Part shown: positions 46,771-59,532 of the stretch, one piece after another
How the letters are laid out: each line of letters begins with the position of its first letter
How positions within the stretch are numbered: the first letter of the stretch is position 1
From: Carallia brachiata
Taxonomy: Eukaryota > Streptophyta > Magnoliopsida > Malpighiales > Rhizophoraceae
DNA length: 64,000 nt
Direction: 5' to 3'
Assembly: GCA_021464245.1 (NCBI GenBank)
Contig: JADCRB010000080.1
Location: 505,860-569,859, forward strand
Translations under genes and position numbers: made by a program
The notes under the pieces: model-generated
The model's input: only the letters and a program-made list of their open reading frames with translations
What the model was told of the DNA's origin: nothing
Databases searched by the model: none

Positions 46771-48235
46771 GCTTGCACATGCTTGACCATCCTCCATATC
46801 ACAGATGGCCGCTGCTAGCACGGGATCGCGTTGGGTTGCAATGGCCCCGAATGATACCACCTTTGCCTCACTGATGTAAAGGCTTTGGCCTTCCCTATTT
46901 GACCAAAAAAAAAAAAAAAAAAGGAATAGATCCTTTACTTGTGGTTCAAAAAAATAAAAACATAAACTTCAAACTAACAAATATAACTTATGGCTCAAAA
47001 ATAAAAAAAAATATACTTAGTAGTAACGTTATGCTAATACGTAATAATATGGCACATACACATGATTTACATTCGATTGTAGTTCCAAAAATAAATCGTT
47101 AGTTTCGACTCAACTTTTGGTTGGATTGTGTTTTATTATTTTTTAAGAAGCAATGATCCAACTAAAAATTACCTGTCATTTGAAAGATTGATTTTGTTCC
47201 AAGATTCTAATTCAAACAACATAATGTTTGAAGCAATTTGGTTCGATTATAATTCTGAACCATTTTGATTTTAATTTGAACTAAAATTTTAGTCATATCT
47301 AACTGCCCATTCTTTATCGTATGATGTATAATCGCAATACAATACTTATAATATTATCACATTATTTACATTTAGCAAGTATTAAGTGAAACTTGGATTC
47401 ATATAAAGCACGTAGCTTAATAAGTACGAAACTATGAATGTGCGGGTGGCAAAATGCAAGGCAAACGCTAGTCCAAAGCCATCAACCTCGTTTCTTGTTT
47501 CGCTTTAGCTGGGCCAAATGAAGGCATCCCAACAATTTTTTATCTTTCCTTTTGGTTGGGCCACAGAGGCCTTAACTCAAACTTCATCTTGATGCATACC
47601 AAATACGTGCCTGGTCCAAGATGAAGAGTCGATCCAGACTGTAGACTTTGCTGCTCCTGAACACTGAAGGAGATGCGTGGAGATAACTTAGTAGCAATGC
47701 AGTGAAAACGATGAAGCGAGTGCATCTTGATGTAGCATAATTTGGTAAAACGTTTATAGAATTAAAAAAAAAAAGAAATAATCATCTGAATTGTTAAGAT
47801 GGATTGCGTGTCTTTGCATGTTTTCTACCATGGTGCAACGTAGTCTAATCCGAGATATTTTATATTTATTCGAGCTTTGACATAACAACGAAGAGCATTG
47901 TTACTTGCATGGTCTACGATGGTGAACAATTATTCTTGTGCACGGTAATTCAGTGTTGGCATTCTCTCAACCCCTTCACAGACTAACTCTAGTACCAGTA
48001 GCTTTTTTTTTTTTCCCCCTTTGAATGAAAATGAAATTTGCCTTCTATGAGTAAAAATCTCTGCTTTATCTCAGATCCTTAACCATTGAGTTGGCCCTTT
48101 CGAGTTTTTCTTTCTTGAAACCAGTTGGAGTTAACTCTGTCAGGGGATGTCATTTTCCAATCCACGCATTGTCCATTGGAATTTCATCTCATACATAAAT
48201 GAGCAAAGTTCAAACTCTTCACCTTTAATCTTTAA

Positions 48236-48237
<2 letters not shown>

Positions 48238-48296
<59 letters not shown>

Positions 48297-48301
48297 AAAA
48301 A
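48238..48301. repeat. C49 homopolymer followed by A15
   Basis: Forty-nine consecutive C are followed directly by fifteen A. Such a long C run is rare in plant DNA and is unstable in cloning and sequencing, so the true length may differ. Confidence 0.9.
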
Positions 48302-51300
48302 GAAGTATGCCTTAGGCTCCTTATCCCATTGAAGGATAAGTGGATAAGATAACATACTTTATTGCAAAAAGTGGGTGTAAGAGTTTATATTAGTTTTTTT
48401 TTTTTTGATTTTTTTATTAAGAAATTTATTAGATTATAAGTTATACAATAAGAATAATTTTTTTTTTTTCATAAATTCTTTAGATTAAAAATTAACATTT
48501 CTAGAATATATATCTAATTTCTAACTAAGTTGTTTGAATTTATTTATCTTTTAATTGTAATACCAAACAAATAATCCTAAATGATGGTGATAAATGGGCC
48601 TCTGTGACTGAAAGCGGCTAGTCCTGATCCAATAAAACCTCCATTGACCCATTATATAAAAATGCCAAGAAGGGAGTCCCGTCAACCCAAATAATTCAGC
48701 GAAGGAGAGCTGGCACCAACTCCAAAACTCCAGAGACTTTTTTGACGTTCCCAAAAGAAAATTCGTGATTGGATATGGGTACCAAGCACTCGATGATAAT
48801 CAAATTAAGCATTGACGTGCTTTCATTTATTTATTTATTTATTTATTGATTCATTCATTTATGATTCATCCGAACTTATTTTTAGATATTGCTGCTTAGA
48901 AAGAATGCACTTCAAAGACGACACTGTAGATTAGTACATGGCTGTTGGTTAGGTGATGACATGACTTTATTTATATTTGTCTCACAATGCACCTTTGATT
49001 TTGGAACAAATTTTGGAATGTTTTTATACGGCGTGCCTCTGACATTTAAATTGGATGATCCTGGAATGTGTAATTTAATCCCAATCACAGACGATATTCC
49101 CATTTTATGGTCTTTTCGCACTGAATTGTTCTCCAGCAAATTGTAAGTGTTTGGTGGACATCAGTGCCTTTTTTAAGCACCAGGCAGCCACTAAGATCAA
49201 AACTTATAATAAGATTTGAAGTTTGGATCTTAAACTCTACCCATAAAAAAATTTATCCTCTCTCCAACTCAACTAAAAGAACAAAAATATACCATTTTTA
49301 GCAATAATAGACTTAATTAAGTAAAATTAATTATTAAATATACTAGTCAAGTGGAGGCTGAACATACCATCCTAACAAATTTTATACAGAAGGCCCAAAA
49401 TCTCATAAACAATTTCAAGAAACTAAAGCTTAAGAATCTATCAAACTACATCAGCAATATCAACCAAGCTATACAAAAGCTCCCTACCTAACTAAGTGCC
49501 AATAAAGATTTAATCGTGTCAAGTCTCATGAATGTTGTTTTGTTTCTATCAAGAAACTCATTCACTTAAAAACTTAACTGTTGAAAGAAGTTTAAGATGT
49601 ATGTTATATATTAAACTATAACAGGTTTAAAAATGTAAACAAAAAACAAATTTACTATACTCGTGCAATTCATAATTAAATGTGAGGATAATAAGATTAG
49701 AACATAAGACTATTTAATCATAAAACTCTAATATCATATCAAAGAACCATTTTACTCAAAAACTTAAATTTTTAGGTGGAATAGTTTCATAATAGTTTCA
49801 ACAAGCCAAATCCCAACTTGTGGCCAAGAGTACCTAATCAACTATAATATATTGACGGCTAGGAACCTCACCTTTATAGGGTACACCTTTGGGTGTATGA
49901 ATTCTAATAACGTGGAGATTATTCGGACCTTACAGTATGCCCCGTACCATACATCCAATACAATGAAGCATAATTAAGTGCCCAAATAAAGTAGCGTTTA
50001 GAAACCCACCCATTTTGGTTTATCTCACCATATTAGCACAAGGAATAAGGATGAGTGAATAATCATCCAGCTCAGCTACTAAAGTTGTTGATTCTGATTT
50101 AATATCTAAACAGGCAGAAGAATGAGTGAATGAAGAATAAAGACAAGACAAGACAAGCTTCAAGTTATTCCAGTCCCTCCCATGAACAATTCTGTAATCC
50201 TTAAAAGTATTCTTCAAAAGATCATTACATGAATGCCGTTTGTCTCTACATAGAAAAGAAGCAGCTGAAATGATACTATTATAATTGTTTATAATATGTT
50301 GATTATAAATATATAATCAACCATCATAATAATACAACATAACATTTTTTTAAATTCTAAGTAAGCAGCCTATCCATGTAACATTTTTAGTTTCTCGAAA
50401 AAAGTTGATACATGGACAAGAGAATGAGAAGCCGAGAAGAAAAATAGAATTATTTTTTGCGCATATTTTTTACAATATTATTGTATATTAATTTTAATAA
50501 TTGTACATATTATAAATTATATAAAAATAAAATATATAAAAATTAATGAGACTTATAATAAAAATTTATATACTATAAATTTATAAATAATATTATAATA
50601 ATTAATTATGTCGTCACCTTATTTATCCTCACTTGGGCCATCTACCATTTCCCTCAAAAAAATTGATCAATTTTGTCATTGACGCCAGCTTATCCAAGTG
50701 AATCTTTCCATAATTAAATGATTAGGCACTTTCCTCCTCTGTTCACTTTACTTACTATTCTCAGTGGTTGAACAGCGCCAAAAAGTAAAAAATTCTGCAT
50801 CTTTCGGGGTTTTTTTTTTAACAGACAAAAATAATTTACCATAAATCTATCAATTAGTAGATTTGTAATTGAATTTAAAATAATTTTTATTTTTAATGTC
50901 TCATTTAATTATTTTTGTAGGATCTAATTTACTATTTAAATATAAATAAAATTAAATATAACTCTATCATTAAAAATCATAATAATTATTAAGTATAAAA
51001 TCCAACATGCACCGCCAACTTTTCTCACCAATTTAGAATTACCCAACTTTTGTCAGAAAAAGTTACTAATACAGAGCCTCGAATGCGAATCACCAATAGC
51101 TTTTGGTATTAATCAATAAGAAAGTACAAACTTTAATGAATCATCAAACTTGTTTATATTTGGAAATCCTTCTTTATTGCCCGCTCCAGCACCTAGAATT
51201 GTCGCAATGCCTCAATGCCAAGCCCTTTGGAACCGGACATTATAAGCATCTTATAATTAATTTTTTTGATCAGAATCTTAAAATTAATCAAGTAGCAGCA

Positions 51301-54300
51301 ATATTCTCATGCATATATAAATACGCAGATTTTTTGAAAAGCAATACACCGACAATAGGAATTGATTCAGAGAGGCTATTGGTATATGCAAATAAAAGCT
51401 CAAATGCTTGAACATTTCTTTCTTCTTTTTTTAAAGGATAAAGTTAAATTGTTCTCCATAGAACAACAAAAACGTGGTCTATGGACAACAGATTAAAAGA
51501 AAAAAATGTCCTGTCCTGTATAAATTATGAAGATAACTAAGATAAAAAAAAAAATAGGGACCCCTCAGAATTCGCATATTCATATCCAACATTTCAAAAT
51601 TAATAGAGCCACGATTTATGTTATATATTTGTCAAGTCACATAAATCCAATTGAGTAGGGGGGTCGGTATCATTTGTGAAATTTTCAATAAAATTATTAG
51701 TTTAATGATTAAAATTGATGTATGAGATTACAGATTCCATGTTGAAGTTTTACATTTTTCAGTTTTTTTAATAAAAAAAGTATATTATCTGTATGTAAGT
51801 CATTATACTTGTGAGTTGAAATTAGGAATACTTATTTTCTTATATTTTTCGGTAATAACGTTTGTGAATTATGCAAAAAAATTCATTGCCGTTAGGTATG
51901 CCCCGGATTTAGGGTTGACAGGAATAGAAAGTTTGACAACACCACGAATAATTGCGCATTCCAAGCCAAAATAGAAAATTTGGGAGTTTTTGCTTACAGT
52001 TCTGCTGAAGGAATATATCACATGCACCGGAGGCATGTGCAAGACCTGAAAAATCTTTTGCCTCGTAACAGTAACATAAATAAATATAAGAGCATCATTA
52101 TGTGGATGTAAATTAGAAAGATATAAGTAGATATGTAATTCATTAAGTAACATTTAATAATTTATATTTTTTATAAATTTAATTATTCAATGATCTATAT
52201 TAGATTGGCACAACTTTAACTCTATTTAATTTATACTCACAAAATATTTGCCAAAATGTGATTTGTATGATTAATAAATGGGAAAAATGAAGGAGTGGCC
52301 TAAAATGTGAAATGACAAGTTGAATATAATGAAAAAAAGGTAATTTTATTTAAATAATTATAAAATTATATAAACTGTTTGATAATTAAATTAATAAAAA
52401 AATAAAAAAATTATCAAATATCGATAAATAAAATTTATATAATTATTTATTATTATTTATATGAGGTTACAGGAAAAAAGCTTTTGTAGCACGAAACATG
52501 GAGCTGTAACACCAGAAGGAGAGCCCAAGAAGAAAACACCAAAGCGACCATTGCATGTGGGCAGGTATGATGATTCTTCTGGCAAAAAACCCATCACGAA
52601 AAGAAGATGGGATTTCAGAAAAGAAAGACACAGAGATGGGGAAAAAAGTCAGTAGCTACAAATAAATGGAAAGCTAATTTTTTTTTTTTAAAAAAAAAAA
52701 GGCTAGGACAGGTCTAATGCAGGCATAAGGTCATTTCATGGGACAACCCCATTTGTCCGATAAAGCATGAAATGCCCTGTGGGCATGTGTGGCTTTGTGT
52801 CTTCTCTTTTCTGTTCTTTTTTCATTTCTCTTTTGCATTGGTACTTGTTTTTTTCTACAACCCCTTGCCTGTTACTCAACTTTGTCTGCGAGTAACCTAT
52901 CACAGTGTTTCTTCTCTGATCTCTCACTCTCGCCCGTCTATGAAGGGAGGTGTCCGTGGATTACGTTGTTAAATGTCCATTTTCGTGTCTTGATGTGATT
53001 CCGTTCATGTCTTGAGGTTTTTAGAAAGAAAAATAATTTATTACCATTCGAGTGGTCTAACTGATTAAGGAGTTTGAGCTTTCAAATTTGATATTAAGGC
53101 TCAACGTTGGTTAGAGTTAAATGAACGTATAACTCGTCATCTAATGTAAGAAATATTATAACTATTTAGTTGTTCTGCACGTCTTTTTAATACAAAATCG
53201 TAATAGTTCTTGACAAGTTATAAGTATTATCCTACTTTCTAATTTCTATTAAAAAAGAAAGAAAAATAATTTTAAAATATATATATTTCATAAATGAATT
53301 TTTACTGTACCTATAAAGTTATTGCATTGTGATATGTAGTTACAAATTCAAGTAATTAACGAAAATAGCATCTTAGTTAATTACGTATGTCTATTATTTT
53401 TTTTCAGATTTCTTCATAAAAAAATATTATTTTTTCAGATTATATGATGTAAGTGTCTCTCGTGCATAAATTGTTTTACTGTTGCAGCAATCCACAAGGG
53501 AAAATATTTGAAAGAAAATAGGAGAGTAGAAAAAAGAAACGGATAAAATGAGGGACACCACTAGCAGGCTGTAGACTTAGGTACTTTCTGTAGCTATCAT
53601 ATATAATATAATAGAAAAAATTATATAGCATGTTAAAAAAAATTGTATAACGTGTAATTAGTCATTAAAATTTTTTTGATTTTTAATTGTTGGTTACATA
53701 TCTTGTAATTTTTTTGTGACACATCATATAATTTTTAAAAAATTTTTTTGTTATATTATATAAATTTTTCTATCACGTCTTATATTATAGATACGAAAAC
53801 TACTTAAGAAAACATCCATTTAGCTTTTTCTTAAAATGAATTTGACACAAATTTCTGATGCCATTTTAATATACTTCTATTTAAATTGTTCATGAATTGG
53901 TCAAAATTTGTTGGTTATGCATCTTTTTTTATCATTTCATTGTAATTGAGACTTCAATCTAAATCCTAAATCGTACAGGTGACTTAATGTGGTTAAATCA
54001 ACGCTCATTAGTCGCCGCGGCTTATTGCGGTGGCATGAACAATACTAAATGGTAATTCACCTTTGAGATAAAAATAAAAATAAATACTACGAAAATTTTT
54101 TTACAAAATTTTACCAAATTTTATAAAAATTCTTAAATTATAAGGTAATACTTAATCCATCTAAGATTTAATTTTAAAAAATAAAAATAAAAATATAAAA
54201 AATTTCTTGTCATATCAATTGAAAAATTAATTTGTGAAGAATTGTAAAAAAAATTTCGTATTATATATAACTGTTCTTGAGATAAATATACCTTCATGAG

Positions 54301-56432
54301 ATTCGTGGTGTGATGATGTGAAAAAATATAAACCCTTCAACAATGCAAAACAATAGGCATGCGATTAGGATCTATCTCGAACTTTTATGCCTCGAAGCCT
54401 TGAGCAAACTACCCAAAAAAAAAAAAAATCCAAAAAACCTTGCTGATATGGCATGTATGGGATACATACTCAAGCATAATTGAGTAGTCTCTGACGGATT
54501 TCATGGTGGCTCCGACGCATTTCATGGCGTGCCAAAATTAGTATAGTTAAATTGTCTCATGACTGGGTTATCTTTAGAGATTCTACTTTCGGTGTCATCA
54601 TGTATCCATTTTTTGAACCTTAAAATTGGCTTTTATGTCGATAATGAGACTATGGAAGGAGCTAAAAGATTGGATTTAATTCAAAGCATGATTAACCTCG
54701 TGTCTTTAAATTATGTAAGAATGTTATCGAAACACTGAAATGACCTCCAATTGCATCATGTCTGGTTGTCTCTGTGTTTGGTGCATTCTGAGTTAGTGTG
54801 AAATTTACTCCAAATAATATAACAAACAACTTGAAGTACAGCATTATTGATGAAATTTCGTACTTGCATGTAATAAGAAATTTGATTAAAGTTTTGTTGA
54901 AATACCGTACTTCAATATTAAGTACTCAAAAAATTTATAATGTTGATAAAAAAAAAAAGTTTGTAATGGACGTGACTAGACGATTCAGAATTCTTCTACT
55001 TTTGTATCTTTCAACTTTTCCAATTGTAAATTAGAAGTTTTGAATCTATTTGAAAAAAGTGAAAACAAAAGGGATTATGAAATGGAAGTTAAATTATAAA
55101 TAAATTACAAATTGTATAAATTATAATGTTCTTTATTCTGTTTTTTCGTGCAGAATTCTAGTAATAATTAGCTAGATTACAAATTCCCAATGGAATATTT
55201 GATATTTCAAGTTGGCGTGCAGAGTACTCGACATGTGCAACGCTGTAATGTACCCCTGCCAAGAAGATAACAGTAATTCAGGACTAGAACAAATAATAGA
55301 GTAGAGAAGAGATTAGATGGATGGATGGACATATGAGGGGAAAACAGCTGCGTGATTGGACAAATGGACATGAAATGGTAACAAGAAAAAATAGAAAATT
55401 GGTACCACCGATTATTAGTTAGAGTTAAGAGAAATCAATTCTTTAATAAAATTTTAATTTTAAGTCTGTGTAAGAAAACAATTAAAATAAAAGAGCTCAT
55501 AATAATTTATTTGATAAAAATTTAAATTAAATTAATCTAAATTTAACGTGATTGTTGATATCAAATCTAACATTAAAAAAAAAACAAAGAAAAAAAGAAT
55601 AGGGGAAGGCTGGGTTCGGGCGTATGGGGTCTATGAAGAGTTGATGAAGGGGTACCATTTTAGCTTTTGCTAGGCAGCCTTGATCTGTGTTGACAAGACA
55701 CCAATTTTTCAGCTAGCAAGTAAGTGACAGAATCTGATGTGATGATCTTTTTGCCACAACATTTATATTATTTCATCCTTGGTCCTTGCCATGATGCTCA
55801 TTTGTTGTCTGGTGGCACCCCCCACCCTTCACTGTCTCCCTCTTTAATTTCTTTACCTTCTCGGACCATTTAACAACAATTATTAAAAATATTATCTTAA
55901 TTAAAGAACTAAACAAAGAAATATAATTGTAAAATAATTTCATTATATAAACTTTAATGTGTCTTTTTACTGTTTTTTTTTAAATCCGTCATTGCACCGT
56001 CATATTTTTCATTTAATCAATTTTTAAAAAAAAAGATCTATCATTTGGACGTTGATAGGGTTAAGTAAAACTCTATTATTAAATATCATAACGATTGTTT
56101 AATTTAAAATTTATAAAATATTTAATTTTTTCAACCGTAATGAACACCCATCCATTGGCGGGAGTATTCTTATATATCTTAATGAATATAAAATAGTTTT
56201 CTCATGATTATTAATTGTATATTTATATTTTTTTAATGTTAAACGTAATCAGGTATTGAATGATTATAAATATACATATGGTACTGATAGTAATACAACG
56301 CAACACTTTGTGCAAGCCTACCGCATTCACGTAGTATTTTCAAATTGTGGACGAAATAAATTGAAGGATAACAGCTCGTATATTTATAGCAAGTGGAAGA
56401 AGTTAAATTCGCTTGCTTACGTGAAGCTTTAT

Positions 56433-56694
56433 GCTGTGATTGGATAGTGAGAATTTGAGTAGAAAATGAATAGAAAAGAAAATGAATAGAAAATAGTACA
56501 GTAATAATAATAGTATGATTGGAACAAAGTAATGATTAGAAAGTTGTGAGAAAGAAAATAAATAATAATTTGTGAGAGAAAAAGTAAAAGATAATTGTTT
56601 GGATTGATAGAAAATGAATAGAAAAGAAAATGAGTAGAAAATTTTAAAATTTTCTTTTCCTTTTCCTTTCCCTTAGAAAATACCCAAACATGGC
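56433..56694. mobile_element. 262 bp MITE-like element
   Basis: The left end GCTGTGATTGGATAG and the right end, in reverse complement GCCATGTTTGGGTA, are inverted and similar (9 of the first 11 match). The inside contains repeated GAATAGAAAAGAAAATGA words and purine/pyrimidine asymmetry like the 28846 element. CTTTAT before and CTTATA after might be a diverged target duplication. Confidence 0.5.
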
Positions 56695-58391
56695 CTTATA
56701 GAAATTTGGATGCTGCTTTAACCCTTATTTCTATTTCCCATGTTATGGTGCAGGCATTTATTCTCATTTCACGAGCTTTTATTTAAAGCATTGACTTGAG
56801 AGTAAGCCTAAGAAAATCTTGATACCACCAATAATAAGTTTCTATGGGTACTTAAAATAGCAAATTATCAACAATGTTCAAATCTATCCTTGAGGGTATA
56901 GCTGCAACGGTAATGTTAGATAGCCATACTAAAGTAACAATTAATATATTTTGTATAATCACAACAATAAAATGTATAATTAAAAACTAATATTATTTTT
57001 TTAATTATATTTTTTATTATAATTATACAAAATATATTGTTAATTATAATATAAATATTGTTTAAACAAAATTTTGTATGGCCGTATAATGACCCCCTTG
57101 GGTGCAAATAGGATCTCATCTAACTTCCAATAATAATGAGGCACGTATGACCTTAGCCTTAAGTACTGATGCTTCAAACAAAAAAAAAAAAAAAATCTCA
57201 ATTAAACCAATCAGAGCTCTGTGTATATTTTTACTTTTAAATATGATTAAAATCACTATACAATTCATCAATTTTTATTTTTATAAATTGAATATAATTC
57301 TATTTAAAAAATTTTATCAAGTATTTCTCAATCAATTTAAATTGTTGTCACTATACTCATTATATGGCTTTCTCAATCAATTAAGAGACAGTAGGTTGTT
57401 TTCAGGATTAAAATATATGAACGTGTAGTTGCATTTGGATTTCGGAAATCGCTGAATAGCACTGATTGGCTTTTGGGTGCATATCTGCATACAATATAGG
57501 CTTTGAAAGAACTTAGCCGTGCTTCAGTGTCTTGTGCACATGTTTCTGATATAAATCACTGTAATTAAGTTAGACAGTTCTTTCACTGCAGGGACTACAA
57601 ACAATTACAGTAACACTGATGTAGACGAAAGGCTAACAAATTACACTTTGACATTTGGCGTACAAAATGTCAAAAAATTCTAACAAAGGACTTGTATGGA
57701 TTGTAGTAATAGCATGGTAGAAATGTCAAAAAAAGTGTTTCTTAATTAATATAAACAGAAACCTAGTGTTTAGGGTTTCAATCTCCTTACAACGTTTTTT
57801 AACCACAATATTTCATTCAAAGTTAAAGCTTCAGTACAAAAACCCCCGCAAAAGGAGAAAGAAATTTTATCTGCTTGACAACTTTTATCTCCCAGGAAAA
57901 AAAAAATTTGTACCTGGTGGGTGCGCATATAAATTAGCTAAGTACATTAAATTTGCTAGGAAGCACAATTTACTTCAATTCTACTTTTTTTTTTTGACAT
58001 TAAATTTTGCAATTCACGTTGCAGAACAATTTAAGATCGCTTTTGTTTGATTGCAGAATTTCATTAACATTATCATGTTTCCAGCTGGAAGGCTGCATGG
58101 ATCATTTATCTATTTTACTTTAATTAATTATTAGATTTAAAATAATAATTAATTAATAATGACCAAAAAAAAGAAAAGAAGGCTTAGCCGAATTGGGAAG
58201 TGATGGTTTCCACAATGCAAGAAAATGGTAGGACTAAGGAGACAATTAAAAAGGGAAAGCAAGAATATGAATAATTAGCTTTCTTTAGTTTATTATATTG
58301 ACTAAATTATATACCCCTCTCCTTAAAAGGCCATATTCGGAAGAAATTAATTTATTTTTCTTATTTTCGATCTGCCCTTCTCGTTTTAGCT

Positions 58392-58399
58392 TATATAAA
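58392..58399 (+). promoter_or_regulatory. TATA box of the MIR319 transcript
   Basis: A clean TATATAAA stands after a long AT-rich flank. A transcript start about 30 bases downstream, near 58425-58430, would fit the beginning of the CT/CA-repeat leader. It lies about 560 bp upstream of the hairpin. Position and shape are seen; promoter use is inference. Confidence 0.55.
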
Positions 58400-58508
58400 G
58401 CCATCTAGTCCTACCACAGATCCATGAGATGCATGAAATGCTTAGAGCAGGTAAAGAAGAACAACACTGGAAGCCCTCCCTTCTTCCCCATATGTCAATT
58501 ACCAGTTT

Positions 58509-58515
58509 TCTACTG

Positions 58516-58562
<47 letters not shown>
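58509..58562. repeat. (CT)n(CA)n microsatellite in the pri-miR319 leader
   Basis: A CT dinucleotide run passes into a CA run, and a further GT run follows at about 58683-58701. A separate (TC)n tract is found near 59500 and a G run near 59541-59552. Such repeats are common in plant leaders and vary between individuals. Confidence 0.9.
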
Positions 58563-58705
58563 GAGCTTGTGTGTGAAGTTGAAAGAAAAGGAGGGTTTTT
58601 CCTTCTACTGGGTTGAGTTTTCAATGAAGGCTCATCTGGTAACAGAGTTGGTTAAAATATTTTTTTTTTTTTTGTCATATATGTGTGTGTGTGTGTGTGT
58701 ATGCG

Positions 58706-58821
58706 TGTATATGCATATTAGGGTTCTCCACAGATCTGCGAGGGAGTTTAACAATATCTATATATATCTATGTATGTATATGCATATTAGGGTTCTCCAC
58801 AGATCTGTGAGGGAGTTTAAC
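58706..58821 (+). repeat. 69 bp tandem duplication in the pri-miR319 5' region
   Basis: Two 47 bp copies (58706-58752 and 58775-58821) carry GCATATTAGGGTTCTCCACA and GAGGGAGTTTAAC and differ by one base (CTGCGAGG against CTGTGAGG). Their spacing is 69 bp. The near identity indicates a recent duplication within the transcribed leader. Confidence 0.92.
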
Positions 58822-58946
58822 TATTTTTCTTCATTTTGTAACCTTTTTCCTTCTTGTTTTTCTGTATAACATTTTTTAGTCTTGTTTGCATAATGATGGG
58901 TTTTTTTTTGTTTTTGTTTTTTTTTTTGTTGGTGGTCTTGGTGATA

Positions 58947-59152
58947 ATTAACAGCTAAGAGAGCTTCCTTCAGTCCACTCATGGGTGGCAGTAGGATTTA
59001 ATTAGCTGCCGACTCATTCATCCAAATACTGCGTTAAAAAAAAACCCATTGGCTAGCAAAGGAGGCTTACCCAGTAAATGAGTGAATGATGCGGGAGACA
59101 AATTGAATCTTAAGCTTCCTGTACTTGGACTGAAGGGAGCTCCCTTTACTTT
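58947..59152 (+). ncRNA. MIR319: pre-miR319 hairpin
   Basis: The 3' arm holds the 21-nt miR319 at 59125-59145 (it begins TTGGACTGAAGGGAGCTCCC). The 5' arm holds the star-like partner AGAGCTTCCTTCAGTCCACT around 58959-58981, which pairs with it almost fully. A second paired block nearer the loop joins CGACTCATTCATCC on the 5' arm with GAGTGAATGATGCGGGAG on the 3' arm (about 59079-59097), as in other MIR319 precursors, whose processing is known to go from loop to base. miR319 directs cleavage of CIN-type TCP transcription factor mRNAs and so controls leaf growth and petal development. It is separated from miR159 by the GGACTGAAGGGAGCTCCC core (miR159 has GGATTGAAGGGAGCTCTA). The primary transcript probably runs from about 58425 to beyond 59200; the 3' end was not located. 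Confidence 0.95.
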
Positions 59153-59500
59153 TTATTTTTTCCAATAATATACTATTTTTTTGGTTGAATTATATACCAT
59201 AATATTATAATTAATATATAGGGTTATAAGCTGCTTATGGAAGCCACGCTAGCCTCTAACTCTTTATGCTGTCCAACCACAAAGCCATTATGTTATCAGG
59301 TAATTCAAGAACAACTTTCTATTCTACTTATCCTTTCAGATTTAAGTAAATCTTTTTGTCCTAGCCCGTGATTAGTCATCTGAAACACTTTTGTTTCTAT
59401 GTCTTGTTTTGGTAACCTAGAATGAGTGCTGTACCGGGGTGGTTATATCTGTGGTATGTGTCTTTGGAGCCCTACCAATCTAATCTTTGTGGTTAAAGAT

Positions 59501-59532
<32 letters not shown>

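Larger units (their letters stand above)
40430..46960 (+). mobile_element. Nearly full-length L1-type LINE, inactivated
   Basis: The 15-mer CATAAACTTCAAACT preceded by at least five A occurs at 40410-40429 and again at 46956-46975, giving the target-site duplication of a 6.5 kb insertion. Order of parts: a 5'UTR-like region (40430-41200); gag-like ORF1 with DUF4283-type and CCHC-type pieces (about 41220-42170); endonuclease (about 42620-43600); reverse transcriptase (about 44060-45130); zinc-binding tail (about 45500-46030); RNase H (about 46380-46770); poly(A) 46905-46922, then 25 bp and a second A-rich tail. Many stops and frameshifts interrupt both reading frames, so it is dead. Confidence 0.88.
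46976..58385. other. About 11.4 kb AT-rich region with no recognised gene
   Basis: All open frames here are short, AT-driven and without family motifs, including those at 48889-49146, 51103-51411 and 52461-52655. The stretch contains low-complexity tracts, the C49 homopolymer at 48238-48286 and a MITE at 56433-56694. It forms the upstream flank of the MIR319 locus. I see no RNA gene, but short non-coding transcripts cannot be excluded. Confidence 0.55.

Noticed and set aside
48060..48110. A-box-like TGGTTAAGGATCTGAG on the minus strand
   Set aside because: It is too short. No cloverleaf or SINE body could be traced.
51103..51411. 102-codon plus-strand frame
   Set aside because: No recognisable domain. 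It lies in the gene-free AT-rich stretch and shows no splice or promoter context.
52461..52655. 64-codon frame rich in Lys/Arg/Glu, lacking a named family
   Set aside because: It is short and isolated, and a charged composition alone does not support coding.
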